A DNA stretch of 64,000 bases from Chaetoceros tenuissimus (Eukaryota; Bacillariophyta; Thalassiosirophyceae; Chaetocerotales; Chaetocerotaceae), in contig BLLK01000023.1 in NCBI GenBank assembly GCA_021927905.1, positions 868,001 to 932,000 on the forward strand. Direction: 5' to 3'. The notes beneath the pieces were generated by a model that saw only the letters and a list, made by a program, of their open reading frames with translations, searched no databases and was not told where the DNA came from. The translations under genes and the position numbers were made by a program. The number at the start of each line of letters is the position of its first letter. Position 1 is the stretch's first letter. Positions 45,089 to 56,918 of the stretch are shown one piece after another.

Positions 45089-45532
45089 GGCGTAAATATT
45101 AGCTCTTATAAATCCTGCGGACGATTTCCTTTCAATTTGAAATGAATGATATTCAAAGTGTGTTTTCAAAAGTAATAATGATGCAGAGACAATATTCATA
45201 TTAGAGACACCCTCAAAAACATACATTTGCACTTTGTGGAGAAACAGCTCAGAGAGATAACTGAAACGTTAAAAGTTACGTACGTACATATTGGTATGGT
45301 TGTCACGATGGCGTCATCTATGCCAATTTCCTTCATACGTAAATATATGATTGTCTTATTTGCGACTCTTGTAATCTGACGTCATCGACACATAAAGCCA
45401 TCATACAATCATCATCATAAGCAAAAACAGCAACAACAATGTAACAAAAACAATGTAAGACTTTAACTACTTTGACATCAACATACATACTTAAAAGTAT
45501 TTTCAAGTTCATTTTTATATTCACACCTGAGC
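45089..45532. other. Divergent promoter region
   Basis: Between the lectin gene start (minus) and copy 2 of the unknown family (plus). Contains one TGACGTCA (45377-45384) and a related GGCGTCATC near 45310. No gene seen. Confidence 0.55.
45377..45384. promoter_or_regulatory. TGACGTCA palindrome
   Basis: Perfect CRE/bZIP-type site about 290 bp upstream of the lectin start codon and about 150 bp upstream of the unknown-family copy 2. Confidence 0.5.
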
Positions 45533-46429
45533 ATGCAAGGAGTAAAAGCAGAAGAGATACCATCTGATTCTCCAATCGAGCAGCTACCAGAGATTCTCAC
45601 TCGTAAAAAGATTAAAATCAGAGGAAATATCTATACTTTAGATCGAGACATCGAGGAGGATAATACTACATCCGTAGAGAAACAAAATAACACAGGTGAT
45701 AAAATAGAACATCAAGAGGAACCAATAGCAAAGAAAGTAAAGACAGAAGGTAAAAGAGAAGACGAATACTTTCTTGAGATTAAATGGGAAAGATATGAAG
45801 ATAGTGACGATGGTTCTTGGAAAGAGACACCATATTCTATGTTTGCAGATGATATGGAGAAATTTGAGCATTCCCGAATTTTCTCTGAAAAAGAAGGGGC
45901 CGAGATGGGAGAAGAATTTTGAATATAGTTGGCCTTTTTGCTTAGTAGATTCAAAAGCAGAAGATAGAAAGACTCTGGTTGAAATATCAACTTGGTATTG
46001 GATTGTTCCAATTAATCTCATGCACTTTCATCAATTATCCGGAGACTTGGCTAGCTTATGTCGCATGCTTTGGAAAGCAGCTGGAAGGAGGATGAGAGAC
46101 TGTTCTCAAATGGCGATTGAATTTGGTTCTTCTCCGTATTCGTCTGTCAAAGTTATCGAGGTGGTACACGAGGCAGCAGGTATCGAGGAAGATCATAGAC
46201 AACATATAATGTATTTTCAAAGTGCAAAACTCAAAAATGGTGCTACGATGGAGCACTCTTCAAAACTAATCAAAAATGCTTTTTCGCAACTTTGATGAGG
46301 TAGTCATCTCGTTCAAGACTGTGATCTTGCCGATTTAGGAATAACTATAGAAATAATCATACGATTGGATTCAATCAAGTAGGTTACGACAATGTCTATG
46401 TCGGTCCAAATGAGAACGTCGAAATGTAA
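45533..46429 (+). pseudogene. Unknown protein family, copy 2, with several frame breaks
   Basis: Paralogue of the gene at 38461-39472. Starts MQGVKAEE, shares the N-terminal motif KKIKIRGNIYTLDR, then FLEIKWERYE and SMFADD. The frame ends at a stop at about 45920, while the +1 frame is open from 45774 to 46295 and carries the globular part (FCLVDSKAEDRKTLVEI, TWYWIVPINLMHF, MAIEFG, GATMEHS). The change falls where copy 1 also changes: GAA AAA GAA GGG here. After 46295 the homology continues with at least one further shift (DCDLADLGI, then NVYVGP near 46400), so the 3' end is decayed. I rate it a pseudogene or a truncated functional copy. Confidence 0.6.
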
Positions 46430-46495
46430 ATGAATATTCATTACTTTGAACAAAATTTGAAAATGTATTATGCATAGATATACTAAACTAGTGTC

Positions 46496-47914
46496 CTATT
46501 TACTATAAAAATCACTCTTTTCAATAATTGGAGTTGAGTAAAAGAACCCGTCCTCCTCTTCAGAATCCTTTGTGACTGGTACTTGATTGTAAGCTGGAGT
46601 CTTCAATGACGATGATATCAAACTAATAGCATCTGCATCAAGTTCGTCTTTTTGTTTTCCTAAAGAAAGTGGCCCAGCAACAGGTACGTCCAAGCCTGTG
46701 TCCGCTTTCTTCGCACTCTTGCCTTCGTCCATACTTGATTGAACTTCTGCTCGAAGAATCATGTCGTAATCATTAATATCAATGTCAACTTCCTCTTCTT
46801 CCGCTTGAACCTCTTGATCTACAATGTTAATATTAGAAAGGAACAGAGACTCATCACCCAGTGCCTCTGAACTAAAGAGTTTCTTCAAAGCTTCAAGCAA
46901 TCCCACCGATGGATATAAAAGTTTGTATCCATATATTTTCCCCCAAATGAATACAAGTAAATTGTAGAAACCAATCAATGGTGAAACTAAAAGTACCAAA
47001 ACTTTTCTTGTCCAATTGTCCAAAATATGAGAGTATCGATCGGAATTAAAAACTAAAGGCAGTATACTAATCACAGAAGAAGCTAAATATAGCAAACAGT
47101 GCATAACCCCAATTTTGCATACCTGACTATACTCTTCTTCTGCTGCTAAATTATGATCCGATCTTTCAATTGGCTTACAAGAACGAGTAATGAGAGTCGT
47201 ACAAACTGCAGAAAGAGAGAGGAATATCACTCCAATAGCACAGAATAAAAATGCAACTCCTATATCTGAAGTAGCTTTTGCAACTCTATTGCTACCTCTT
47301 TCACACTCTTGAAGATCTGTCGCTTTGCAAGAAGGTGGATAAACTTCATTGAAACAGAGTGGGAGGTCGATATGCGGATTCATCATTTTTTCATATAGCT
47401 GCCAAATGGAAAAAGTCCATCCAATCAAATGTGGAACGAGATGAAATAGCCACTCAACTCTTTTAACAATTGTATCTTTACTCATTCTAAAAGTAAGACA
47501 ACAAACGTAGTAAATACAGAGTGACATGATGTAGCCTACAGCGCAACCTATCCCACAGCTTTGACCAAAAGCCTGGAACTCGCAGGACCTAACATTACCG
47601 AGAATAGTCCAATTTTGCGGCCACTTGTATAGAATATTATAATTCTCTGATGACGGAAGAAATAGAGTTGAAAATCCAATAGAAAAGCCAGCTAGGATAC
47701 AATAAAAACTCAAGCCGGCCATAATTCTATGGTAGGTAGTCGTGAATCTCTGCGGACTCTTGAATATAATAAATATAATTGTCAAGGATGAAATCACAGT
47801 AATGGATCCTGCAATTCTAGGAGCAATAGCTTCAAAAGAGGAATAAGGATTGGTGGTGTCGTAGTCATGATTATCTGGTGTCTCAGGAGTGGCGGTGGGG
47901 CTGATAGTCGACAT
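46496..47914 (-). CDS. Seven-transmembrane receptor-like protein 2
   Basis: 472 aa from ATG 47914 (an in-frame extension upstream has no ATG). Seven hydrophobic segments: IAGSITVISSLTIIFIIF, YHRIMAGLSFYCILAGFSIG, SCGIGCAVGYIMSLCIYYVCC, LFHLVPHLIGWTFSIW, IGVAFLFCAIGVIFLSLS, VMHCLLYLASSVISILPLVF and VLLVSPLIGFYNLLVFIWG. The plan is that of the other 7TM protein in this window, but the two are not close in sequence. A Cys pair in the second outer loop (LCFNEVYPPSC) fits a GPCR disulphide. The C-terminal tail (about 120 aa) is acidic and Ser-rich, as expected for a regulated cytosolic tail. Ligand unknown; a diatom GPCR-like protein. Confidence 0.75.
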   Translation of the reverse strand: MSTISPTATPETPDNHDYDTTNPYSSFEAIAPRIAGSITVISSLTIIFIIFKSPQRFTTTYHRIMAGLSFYCILAGFSIGFSTLFLPSSENYNILYKWPQNWTILGNVRSCEFQAFGQSCGIGCAVGYIMSLCIYYVCCLTFRMSKDTIVKRVEWLFHLVPHLIGWTFSIWQLYEKMMNPHIDLPLCFNEVYPPSCKATDLQECERGSNRVAKATSDIGVAFLFCAIGVIFLSLSAVCTTLITRSCKPIERSDHNLAAEEEYSQVCKIGVMHCLLYLASSVISILPLVFNSDRYSHILDNWTRKVLVLLVSPLIGFYNLLVFIWGKIYGYKLLYPSVGLLEALKKLFSSEALGDESLFLSNINIVDQEVQAEEEEVDIDINDYDMILRAEVQSSMDEGKSAKKADTGLDVPVAGPLSLGKQKDELDADAISLISSSLKTPAYNQVPVTKDSEEEDGFFYSTPIIEKSDFYSK

Positions 47915-48564
47915 TGTATTAGTGGTGCTGAGAGTGACAAAAGTAGACAAAATTCAATTACTTTTCAAAAATTGCGGATGGTATCGTCGCCTCTTAATCG
48001 TCCTAAATGAGAACCACAAGATTAGCAGGCTGCCTTTTTGCTGGCTTGCTTTTGTTGTTGTTATGATGAGAACCCTTGTTGATAGCTAGTAGATAACAGA
48101 TCCTTCCCCTTTCTGTGAAATAGCCGGGTCTTGGCTCACCTTACAGGAATGCTATTTCGTGTAGTGCTTATGTTACTGTCTATATGTGTAATAGAGTCCA
48201 AAAGCAATTCGTAGTTTCTAGTTGAGAGTTGATATCTTTTTTTGCATGCACACGTCGCCGACTTAGACACCGCGGTTCTCTAGAGTGGAGACCCGGCTTA
48301 TGCCTGGGTAGTACCTTTCATCTTTTCAGCCAAAATTCTAATTTTCATTTCGGAAGTGAAGTAGATTAAGAAAAACTTTCATAGAATAAATTTAGTTTAG
48401 ATTCAACTTTCGGAATAAATATATAATTCTTTTAGTTTATTTTGACCCACATGTCAGTCAAATATAACAGATTAACGTAGTAGGTGTAGCAAGGTAGGTT
48501 AATTTTTCTACGTTCGAAATCTTTCTTTTACTATAATGCTACCTCACAAACATAAGTTGCGCTC
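47915..48564. other. Intergenic spacer with a GC-rich structured patch
   Basis: Upstream of the 7TM gene and downstream of the phosphofructokinase. The patch 48248-48315 is clearly more GC-rich than its surroundings and can fold into two competing hairpins (48274-48293 and 48291-48309). It is not recognised as tRNA, snRNA or SRP RNA. Confidence 0.4.
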
Positions 48565-51500
48565 TCAGCTTTCGATATTGTTAGGTTGCCCTGTTGAAGC
48601 AACAACTCTCTCCCATGTTCTACCAAAAGGTCTCATATGGCGTGGAGATGTTGCGACAAGCTGAGGAATTGGCAGCATGACTAACTTATTATTTGTCAAT
48701 CCGACCGAGAAGCCAGTGTATCCCGCCATAGTTCCATGCACTGCATTCTGTGCCAAGTTCATACAATACAAACTATCCGCTGCATTTGCTGGCACACTTC
48801 GAACCATATAGCTTGGATCTATATACTTCACTGTCGCTGTTTCACCCTTTCCTTTGAAAAAAGTTTCGGTAGCTTTCTTCATGAACTCGCCAATAGCCGG
48901 TAGCTTCTTGTTACCACTTGCATCTGTTTCTGCACTCTCGCCTAAGATCTCTTCTCCTGCCCCTTCGGCTACAACAATCACCGCATATCCCTTCTTCTTG
49001 ACGCGATTGTACAAAAATGGCAGTACACCATTCTTTCCTTCCAACTGGATAGGTACCTCTGGTACGAGACACAAATCTACATCTCCCGAGCCTAGAGTAG
49101 CATAAGCTGCAATGTATCCCGCTGATCTACCCATGAGTTTGACGATACCGATACCGTTTGGTAGGTTGCATGTAGCTTCAGTCTTTGCACTTCTGATTGC
49201 TTCCTGAGCCGCTTCAACAGCTGATTGGAAACCGAAGGTTCTATCGAGGTAATCAATATCATTATCAATTGTCTTTGGAATGCCCGCTACTGCAACATTC
49301 AGTCCCTAAAGAAAGTCACGCGATTAGATATTGGAAGAATATTTGAATATTTAATGCTTTTACCAGCAAAAGCGTAACATACCTTTGCCATACATTCTTC
49401 ATGGATACGGAATGCACCACGATGAGTACCATCTCCTCCAATGATAAATAGCATCTTCACCTTCTTCTCCAAAATGAAATTGTAAATCTTGTCAATATCA
49501 AATCCACCTCTAGAAGAAGCTAAGACTGTTCCTCCCTTGTGATGGATATTCTCCAGTAGCGCTGGGGTCAATTCCACTGGAGGTAATTTTTCATCATAAA
49601 ATCCTCTATAACCTCCTCTGATTCCATAGACTGTTCCTCCAATCCCATAAGTGTACTTCAATGTATGCGTGACAGATCTTACAACATTGTTTAAACCAGC
49701 TGAAAGTGCATATTAGTGAGATCGACAAGAGAAATCATATTTTGTTCAGATAAATCAATTTTATCATGGACTTACGACATAAGCCTCCACAAGTAACAAT
49801 TGCTGCATTAACAGTCTTCGGGTTGAAATGTAACTTCTCACGTGGACCAGCTCTTGGGAATGCTCGTAGCTCAATATCTTTACCTGGCGTTACAACAACG
49901 TCATGGATCACACACTCACTATGGACAATATGTTTGTTGTAATCCATACTTTCGTCGTCGTTACTGTGATCTTCGAACAAATCTTTCACAAAGGTACTGA
50001 GACGCATAAAGCTTGGAGGTTTGTCATTTGAGGTTCTGACTGAATCAGACTCAATTATGGACTCATCGTAATCAAATCCTCTCATTGTATTTACAAATCC
50101 TTCTGGAGCCTCACTCTCGAACTTATTACTCAAGTGTTCGATCGAAGAGAGAAAGACTCCCTTCACTTGAATATCATCTAGCACAGTGTATTGATGAGCT
50201 ACCTCAACTTTTGATTTTGCTTCGAGTTCTTTTAATTCCGCTTTTGTAGGATTTGGTTGTCTTGTCAATGCAACTACTCTCTCCCATGTTCTTCCCACTG
50301 GATTCATATGCCGAGGTGAAGTAGCTACTAACTCTGGAATAGGTAACATCACTGTTTTATTATTAGCCAACCCCACAGAAAACCCAGTAAATCTTGGAAC
50401 AAAAAGTCAGAAAATAATGTACATCATCGGGACATAGATACATGTATTCGTGAAAGTCTTACCCAGCCATGGTTCCATGCACTGCATTCTGTGCCAAGTT
50501 CATACAATACAAACTATCCGCCGCATTCGCCGGGACACTCCGAACCATATAGCTTGGATCTATATACTTTACTGTCGCTGTTTCACCTTGTTTCTTAAAG
50601 TATTCTTCGGTGGCCTTTTTCATAAACTCGCCAATAGCCGGTAGCTTCTTGTTACCACTTGCATCTGTTTCGGCACTCTCACCTAAGATCTCTTCTCCTG
50701 CTCCTTCTGCTACGACAATCACCGCATATCCCTTTTGTTCTACTCTCTTGAAAATATGAGGTAGCACTCCATTTTTGCCTTCCAACTGAATAGGTACCTC
50801 TGGTATTAGACACAAATCTACATCTCCCGAGCCAAGAGTAGCATAAGCTGCAATGTATCCCGCTGATCTACCCATGAGTTTGACGATACCGATACCGTTT
50901 GGTAAGTTACATGTAGCTTCAGTCTTTGCACTATGAATAGCCTTTTGTGCCGCTTCAACAGCTGATTGGAATCCGAAGGTTCTATCGAGGTAATCAATAT
51001 CATTATCGATTGTCTATTTCCAAATAATTTCACAGAATTCTTTAGTTCCGCTGCGATTATATTAAATATAGAAATAGTAAGAGAAGTCAGAAGAAAATAC
51101 ATACCTTTGGAATGCCCGCTACAGCTACATTGATTCCCTTTGGAAAAAAGATGGAAGGTTAGAAATGAAACCAAATATATTTCCCAAAAATATTGAAGTT
51201 CATTCTTACCTTTGCCATACATTCTTCATGAACACGAAACGCTCCACGATGAGTACCATCTCCTCCAATCACATATAGTTGTTTAATTTTCTTTGTCTGA
51301 ATAAACTTCATTATTTTGTCAATATCAAATCCGCCTCTAGAAGAAGACAAAACAGTTCCTCCCTTGTGATGAATATCTTCCACAACTTCCATGGTTAATT
51401 CAATAGGAGGCAGATCTGGATTATCAAAACCAGCATAACCTCCTTGAATTCCATAAACTTTTCCCTTGATTCCATAAATAGAAATCAAACTTCTAGTGAT

Positions 51501-52199
51501 CTCTCTCACTACATTATTCAATCCAGGACACAATCCGCCACAAGTAACAATTGCCGCATTGACAGTCTTGGGATTGAAATGCAAATCACGTCTAGGACCA
51601 GCTCGAACATATGCTCTCGTCTCTGTACTTCCATTCGGTACTCGTACAATATCACCAATCACACATTCCTTTTCTCCAATCAATTTATTATATTCACTTT
51701 GATCTACAACTCCATCCCAATCAATATCCAGTGCAGCTTCTGCTACAAAAGTACTCATTCTCATGGATTTATCTGGAGTCATGTATTCTTTTCCTCCCAT
51801 GGTATTCACCATTCCTTTTGGTGCTTCACTTTCAAATCTTTTTCCTAAATGTTCCACAGCTAGAAGATTGATGGTATCTATTTTGACATCATCTAGGAAT
51901 GTCCCTTCTTCTTTGGAAAGAGGTACGGTTACATCTCGTACAGTCTGTCTCATCATGGCTTTTGTAGGTTTAGGCTTTTCATTGGATAGTGATGGCTCTT
52001 CTTCTACAATGGTTACCTTCTTTTTGGCTGGAGAGTCAGTAGATAGAAAATCTTCAGTTCCTTCTTTCAAAGATTCTTCCACTGGTTGTTCGGAAGAAGG
52101 AATCGCTTGAGCTTCTGCTTCTTTAGGAGGCACAGCGGGTACATCCTTTGGAGCAGAGACAACTGCATCTGTCGTAGCAGAAGAGGAACAGCAGAGCAT
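48565..52199 (-). CDS. Fused double ATP-dependent 6-phosphofructokinase (1082 aa, six exons)
   Basis: Join 52199-51210, 51137-51105, 51013-50463, 50392-49776, 49699-49383, 49305-48565; introns are GT-AG (67-127 nt) and all phases fit. Two complete PFK domains are in one chain. Domain 1 begins about residue 212 (NAAIVTCGGLCPGLNN), with IGGDGTHRGA (311-320), PK-TIDND (340-346), MGRSAGYIA and AEGAGEE; domain 2 repeats all of these from about residue 720. GGDG with PKTIDND is the plant/algal ATP-PFK pattern (PPi enzymes have GGDD). The enzyme makes fructose 1,6-bisphosphate from fructose 6-phosphate in glycolysis. An approximately 200-aa N-terminal extension (HLGKRFESEAPKG, then RMSTFVAEA) is also duplicated before domain 2. 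Domain 1 has an extra intron between PK and TIDND, making a 33-nt exon. No organelle presequence is obvious; probably cytosolic. Confidence 0.9.
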
Positions 52200-52602
52200 C
52201 CTATGAAATAGAATAGGTTTGTAGGAAAGAACTAGATTGAGTTAGGTCCTAATGAATAAGATATGTGATGTGTGATGTAAAAGATGCAGCTCATCTTCTT
52301 CGTCGTTGATTGAAAAAAGTGTCGGAGAATCTTTCTGTTCGCGCACTTTTTGGAATGTCTAACAATGACATGGCATACATTACGTGTGTTAGCAAGCTCA
52401 TATTGAGAACATCAAGCTGGATCAAGCCTTCAAGAAAAGATTTGCAAATTATATGTATTTTAAATATTGAAATTTTGATGAAATAAAAACTTTTCGTTTA
52501 CGTGATTTGTAATGCCACAAAATATTTTTACAATGACAACTGTCATTGACGTCAATGAAGTCTTTCATACAGACTAGTCATTGGACAAATATGGACAATA
52601 GA
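52200..52602. other. Intergenic spacer
   Basis: Promoter side of the phosphofructokinase and 3' flank of the helicase gene. Contains the palindrome at 52544-52557; nothing else is seen. Confidence 0.6.
52544..52557. promoter_or_regulatory. Extended 14-bp palindrome CATTGACGTCAATG
   Basis: Perfect palindrome with TGACGTCA as core (52547-52554), about 345 bp upstream of the phosphofructokinase start codon. Also directly preceded by a diverged partner (CAATGACAACTGTCATTG). Confidence 0.55.
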
Positions 52603-55600
52603 CTAAAACCGTTTTGGAGCTTCGTTATGTGCACTCTGCAAAACTAAATCCACAATATTCAAAGTTTCTCTTTCCATTTTCGATAGGCCATCTAATCCAA
52701 GGCGTGGATTTGATACAATATGATTGAATATAAAGTCCAGCCGCTTTCGAATTACTGCGAGTCCCATGGACGTTTCCTTTTCGCATTGGAATGAGATCCA
52801 TTCATCAATTGTAATGATGGCCTTGTCATTGTTGCTTTCTCCAACTGCCCCTTGTATGCAAAATTGACCACAGAATAATATTACTGGTAAAATAGAGTGT
52901 AGATAGGTTGTTTGAGAACATGTATACATGGCTTTCCCTTTGACCATTTCACCATACACCATGAATTCAAGCATGTTTGCTTTCTTGGAGAGTGGTTGAC
53001 CCTTGACGGAGTTGACACTACTCATATGGATCTTTGTCTTGCGATTTGTGCTTGTGGAAAAGTTTACTGCACCTGAATGACGGGAGGCAATGTTTGGATA
53101 GACCCCCGCTGCAATAGCTGACTGAAGATAGCACAAGTTATTTCCATTTTCATTTCGATTGTGCCAAGTATTTATTACTCCAGGTTCAGTAAATCCACAA
53201 GACGAGAGCTCCCGTGCAATATTCTTTCTCAATTCAGAAATCATTTGGATAGTAGGAACATTGATAAAGTTGTCTCTGCAGTAGGAATAAAACTGGCTTC
53301 CTCTGTTTTGTTTGTAGTATTTATCTCTCGTACGCAATACCTTGAGTAATGCGACCTGGTCACTTTCAGATCCTTCACTAATTCTAACTTTGGCAGCATC
53401 AGCTTTGCGTCTCATGTGTGTTGGAGGTATGATGAATGGAGACTTGTAACTCATTGCTACAGCCATCCACGATACCGACCTCGAGCATCCAAGAAGGTAA
53501 GACCAAATAACCATCTTTCCTACCTCGGGAGAAACTGATAGGCATGATAAACAATGTCCAAGATGAGTCAAGTCATTCGACTCCATGTCCATAGCACCCA
53601 ATTCAACGAGTTTCTCGATTGCATTTATAACACTCTTTGGATGTGGAGGAGTAAGTGCACGAGCTAAGAAGGAAGCTATTCCATCGTCTTCTTCCAATCC
53701 ACCGGGAGCAAGCTTGAGCTTCTTACATTGTAGGCAAATTTCTTCAAGTGAGGTTCGAAGCAATTCACTCTCCAAAAACTCGCGGAAGGATGCATGTCTT
53801 CTTCTCGAAAATAAATGAAAGCAAACACCGGCTTTGGTTCGTCCAGCACGTCCTCTTCTTTGCTTAGCCGATGCTTGGCTGATCCACATTGGCTGAAGTG
53901 TACTTGTCTTTTGATGAGGGTCATAGTTCTTCTCTTTCGCTCTACCTGAATCAATTACAAATGCAACATCATCAATTGTAACAGAGGTTTCTGCAATATT
54001 TGTACTAAGTACAATCTTTCGAACGCCCTTGGGTGGGCGTTGGAATACAGTTCTTTGCTCTTTCGAAGGAATACCAGAATGTAATGGTAAAATGCTGAAC
54101 CGGCTTTTGTCACTAAATGGATGGGTACTCTCAAGAAGTAGTAGTAACTCCGTTATTTCTTGCCAACCAGATAAAAAGACCAAAATTGCTCCATCCAGGT
54201 AAGAAGCTTTGATGATATACCGAATCAATTCCAAGATCAAATCACTATCAATTTCTTCATCGTCGTGCATCATTTGATAACGATTCAAAGTCTCTTCATC
54301 AGTGAGAGTCACTTTGGAAGAAGAACTGATTACATCAGCGACTGCAAAAGGAGATTCACCATCCCATTTTCCATCATGCATTCCAAAGAGTTCCCCGTCA
54401 TCGTCCTCGTCATCTTCACTTTCATCGATTTCATAATCTTCATCAAAGATGATTTCACTCTCGTCAACATCCTCGGAAAATTCAGAATCGTGAATAGAAC
54501 CAAGGCGAGTCAGTACATTTGTCTTTTTTACTTTCTCTTCCAAGGATACCATATCCATATTTGGAAGTCCAGTGCATACCCCCATATGCGACCCTAATTC
54601 TTCCGCACACTTGAATCCAGTTTGATTGCACATGACGCAAGTATAGGAATCAGATCCCATTACAATTGTATCTACTGCCTCTTTCTTTTTGCCCTTTTTA
54701 CTTTTCTGCTGTTGATTCTTATTCGAGGTAGGATCTTTGGAAGAAAGCAGAGAAGCTAAGTCTTTCTCAAAGTCTTGCATTCCTCCATCATGATTAGATA
54801 CGAAGCCAGTAATATTCAAAACATCTTCTAAGAAAAAAGACTGAACCGGAAAAGTTCTACCCGGAACACAGACTTCCGCTGGCATGTAATCTTCATCACC
54901 GATTGAATTCCCTACACTACTCCAATATTCTTTCAATTCATTGGTTTGAATACTATCGAGTGAAAAGTCGAGACATGAGGTGCATCTTATTCATCAAAAT
55001 AAACACCTCTATAAAATACTTACGTTGCAGACATGAGAACCACATGCAAATCATTTCTTCTCGCCATGAGTTCCTTCAAAGCAATCATTAGAAATTCGGT
55101 ATACTGATCCCGTTCATGAATTTCATCCAACATTATATAATTGTATTCTTCCAAATCAGGACTATTTTGAAATTTCCTCAAAAGTATTCCAGGCGTACAA
55201 AATGTCAATTGGGTCGATTCGGAGATTGCAGATTCTAACCGTACATTGTATCCTACTACATTCCCTACAGTTTCACATCGTTCAGCTGCTACACGTTCTG
55301 CAATGGATATAGCTGATATTCTTCTCGGTTGAGTGACGACTATATTACAAGTTTCATCATTGTCCAATATGAATTGCGGTACTTGCGTACTTTTCCCCGA
55401 ACCCCTATGAAAAGAACAAGGTGAGAATAAGATCGAAGTAATATATAAAACTATTCCTAATTCCTATCATCATAAACTTACGTTTCTCCACTGAGTATCG
55501 TGACTCGATTATTGCGTATAATATGTACAATATCATCTTGATGAGCAAACGTCGGTAACTTTTTCCGTACATTCAACATTTGCGCATAGCCCTTTTGTTG

Positions 55601-56332
55601 CATCTTTTTCGCTTGTGCCCGTTGATGCAACACAACTCTTCTTTCTAGATCCACTTGGCGCCTTTTATTTGATTTCTTGGATATGTTAGACTCGACATTA
55701 TCAATTCCCAATTGTTTCAAGACAGCCGATGCATCATTACTATTTTCAAGAGAAGATCCCGTCTCTTGTGCCTCCTTTGATTCCACTTGATTCGGAGGAA
55801 ACATTTGCAAATAATTTCTTAAAGCATTCGAACCTCTAGATCCAATATTCAAAAGAGGCAACAAAGACTGTTGATCTTCCTGTGTTAGTTCTTGCGTATC
55901 AAGACTGGGATCTACCCCCGCGACAATTTTAGAAGTACCATGTTTTCTAATCACAATACGTCGATCATCACCCTTGCCAGTCGATTTCGATTTCAAACCA
56001 AGTTGCATAGCTAATAAATGTAAAAACTTTCGTTCAGTATTGGTCAAGTCCGTCGGCATTTCCAATTGTTCTTTTGTAGCATCTTCACGAAAGGAACTGA
56101 GGAGAGATGTAAATTGTATCCGTGTCGATTCTGGTACGGTATGTGCTTCCGCTCCCTTTTGACCATTTTGTAAAATTTGATTTGAAGGAGTTTTGTTTCT
56201 AGATGGAGCCGATGAAGAGTTTCTGCCTCTGCCTCGACCGCGGCCTCTTCCTCCATTGTTACTTCTTTGATTTCTATTTCTGTTTCGATTCTTTTGAGAA
56301 TTTTGTTGATTGTCTCCTCCTCTTCCGCTCAT
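52603..56332 (-). CDS. R3H/DEAH-box RNA helicase (DHX36/YTHDC2-like)
   Basis: Join 56332-55482, 55404-55024, 54952-52603 (GT-AG introns of 77 and 71 nt), 1193 aa. N-terminus rich in Arg/Gly/Asn (RGG-like RNA binding), then an R3H domain (TNTERKFLHLLAMQLGLKSK, RIVIRKHG). Helicase core: Walker A GSGKST (about 285), TQPRRISA, DEIHERD (about 377), SAT (about 410), STNIAETSVTIDD and QRRGRAGRTKAG. Winged-helix/HA2 and OB-like segments follow. Between the two RecA lobes is a large insertion with an acidic stretch and a Cys/His cluster (YTCVMCNQTGFKCAEELGSH) that may be a zinc finger. The R3H plus DEAH order is that of YTHDC2, without a YTH domain. Role: ATP-driven unwinding of RNA, probably cytoplasmic. 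Start: first ATG of the frame (MSGRGGDN); upstream the frame opens only with TTG. Confidence 0.85.
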
Positions 56333-56399
56333 CTTTGTCAAGTTCCTTCTCTCGGCCTCTCTCTTTACTTATTTACAATTGAATATTAGACGAAAGATT

Positions 56400-56640
56400 T
56401 TATGCGATAGAATGCGATTGAGATATCTAATATCTTTTCCTATTCTTTTTCATATCAAATGTATCTATTTTCTATATGAGATGAAGATGTTGATGTTGTC
56501 ATGAAAATCTTTTCAGTGGTTCTGATCCGTAGGTAGGCGACCGACCTGAACGAATGTCGTAGTGACGTCACAAGATTTTCACCGTTATAACGTCATTCAT
56601 TTTCGTTACAAACTGCAAAAAGGCAAGTGACCCAAAACAG
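56400..56640. repeat. Duplicated upstream segment, copy A
   Basis: Diverged copy of 59035-59300. Strongest match 56514-56632: AGTGGTTCTGATC, TGACGTCA, CCGTT, and ACAAACT..AAAAA.GCAAGTGA, in the same order and with nearly the same spacing. It lies just upstream of the helicase gene start. Confidence 0.75.
56563..56570. promoter_or_regulatory. TGACGTCA palindrome
   Basis: Perfect CRE/bZIP-type site about 230 bp upstream of the helicase start codon, within duplicated segment A. Confidence 0.5.
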
Positions 56641-56918
56641 TTGCAAAGTGCATAGGAAAATACAAATACAGATCTCATTTGTAATCAGGTACCTTTATAG
56701 ATTGAGACACTTAGATTTTCTTCAAGTATTCACATATAGCCACGTTCACAATTCTGCAATAACATACATCGTCATTGGAGTCTTGAGGTATCATCCAACG
56801 CAAATGAGAAGGGCTAATGAGAAATATGTTCTTTCTTCTCAACTCAACTCTCATAAGGAACATATATCACCAATTCAATCCCATTAAGTGCAAACCATTC
56901 CCTATTGGAGTAAATTCA

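Noticed and set aside
49735-52199. Two separate tandem phosphofructokinase genes
   Set aside because: Exon 3 (ending GG) splices in phase to exon 4 at 50392, there is no stop or promoter-sized gap between the domains, and the total is an exact number of codons.
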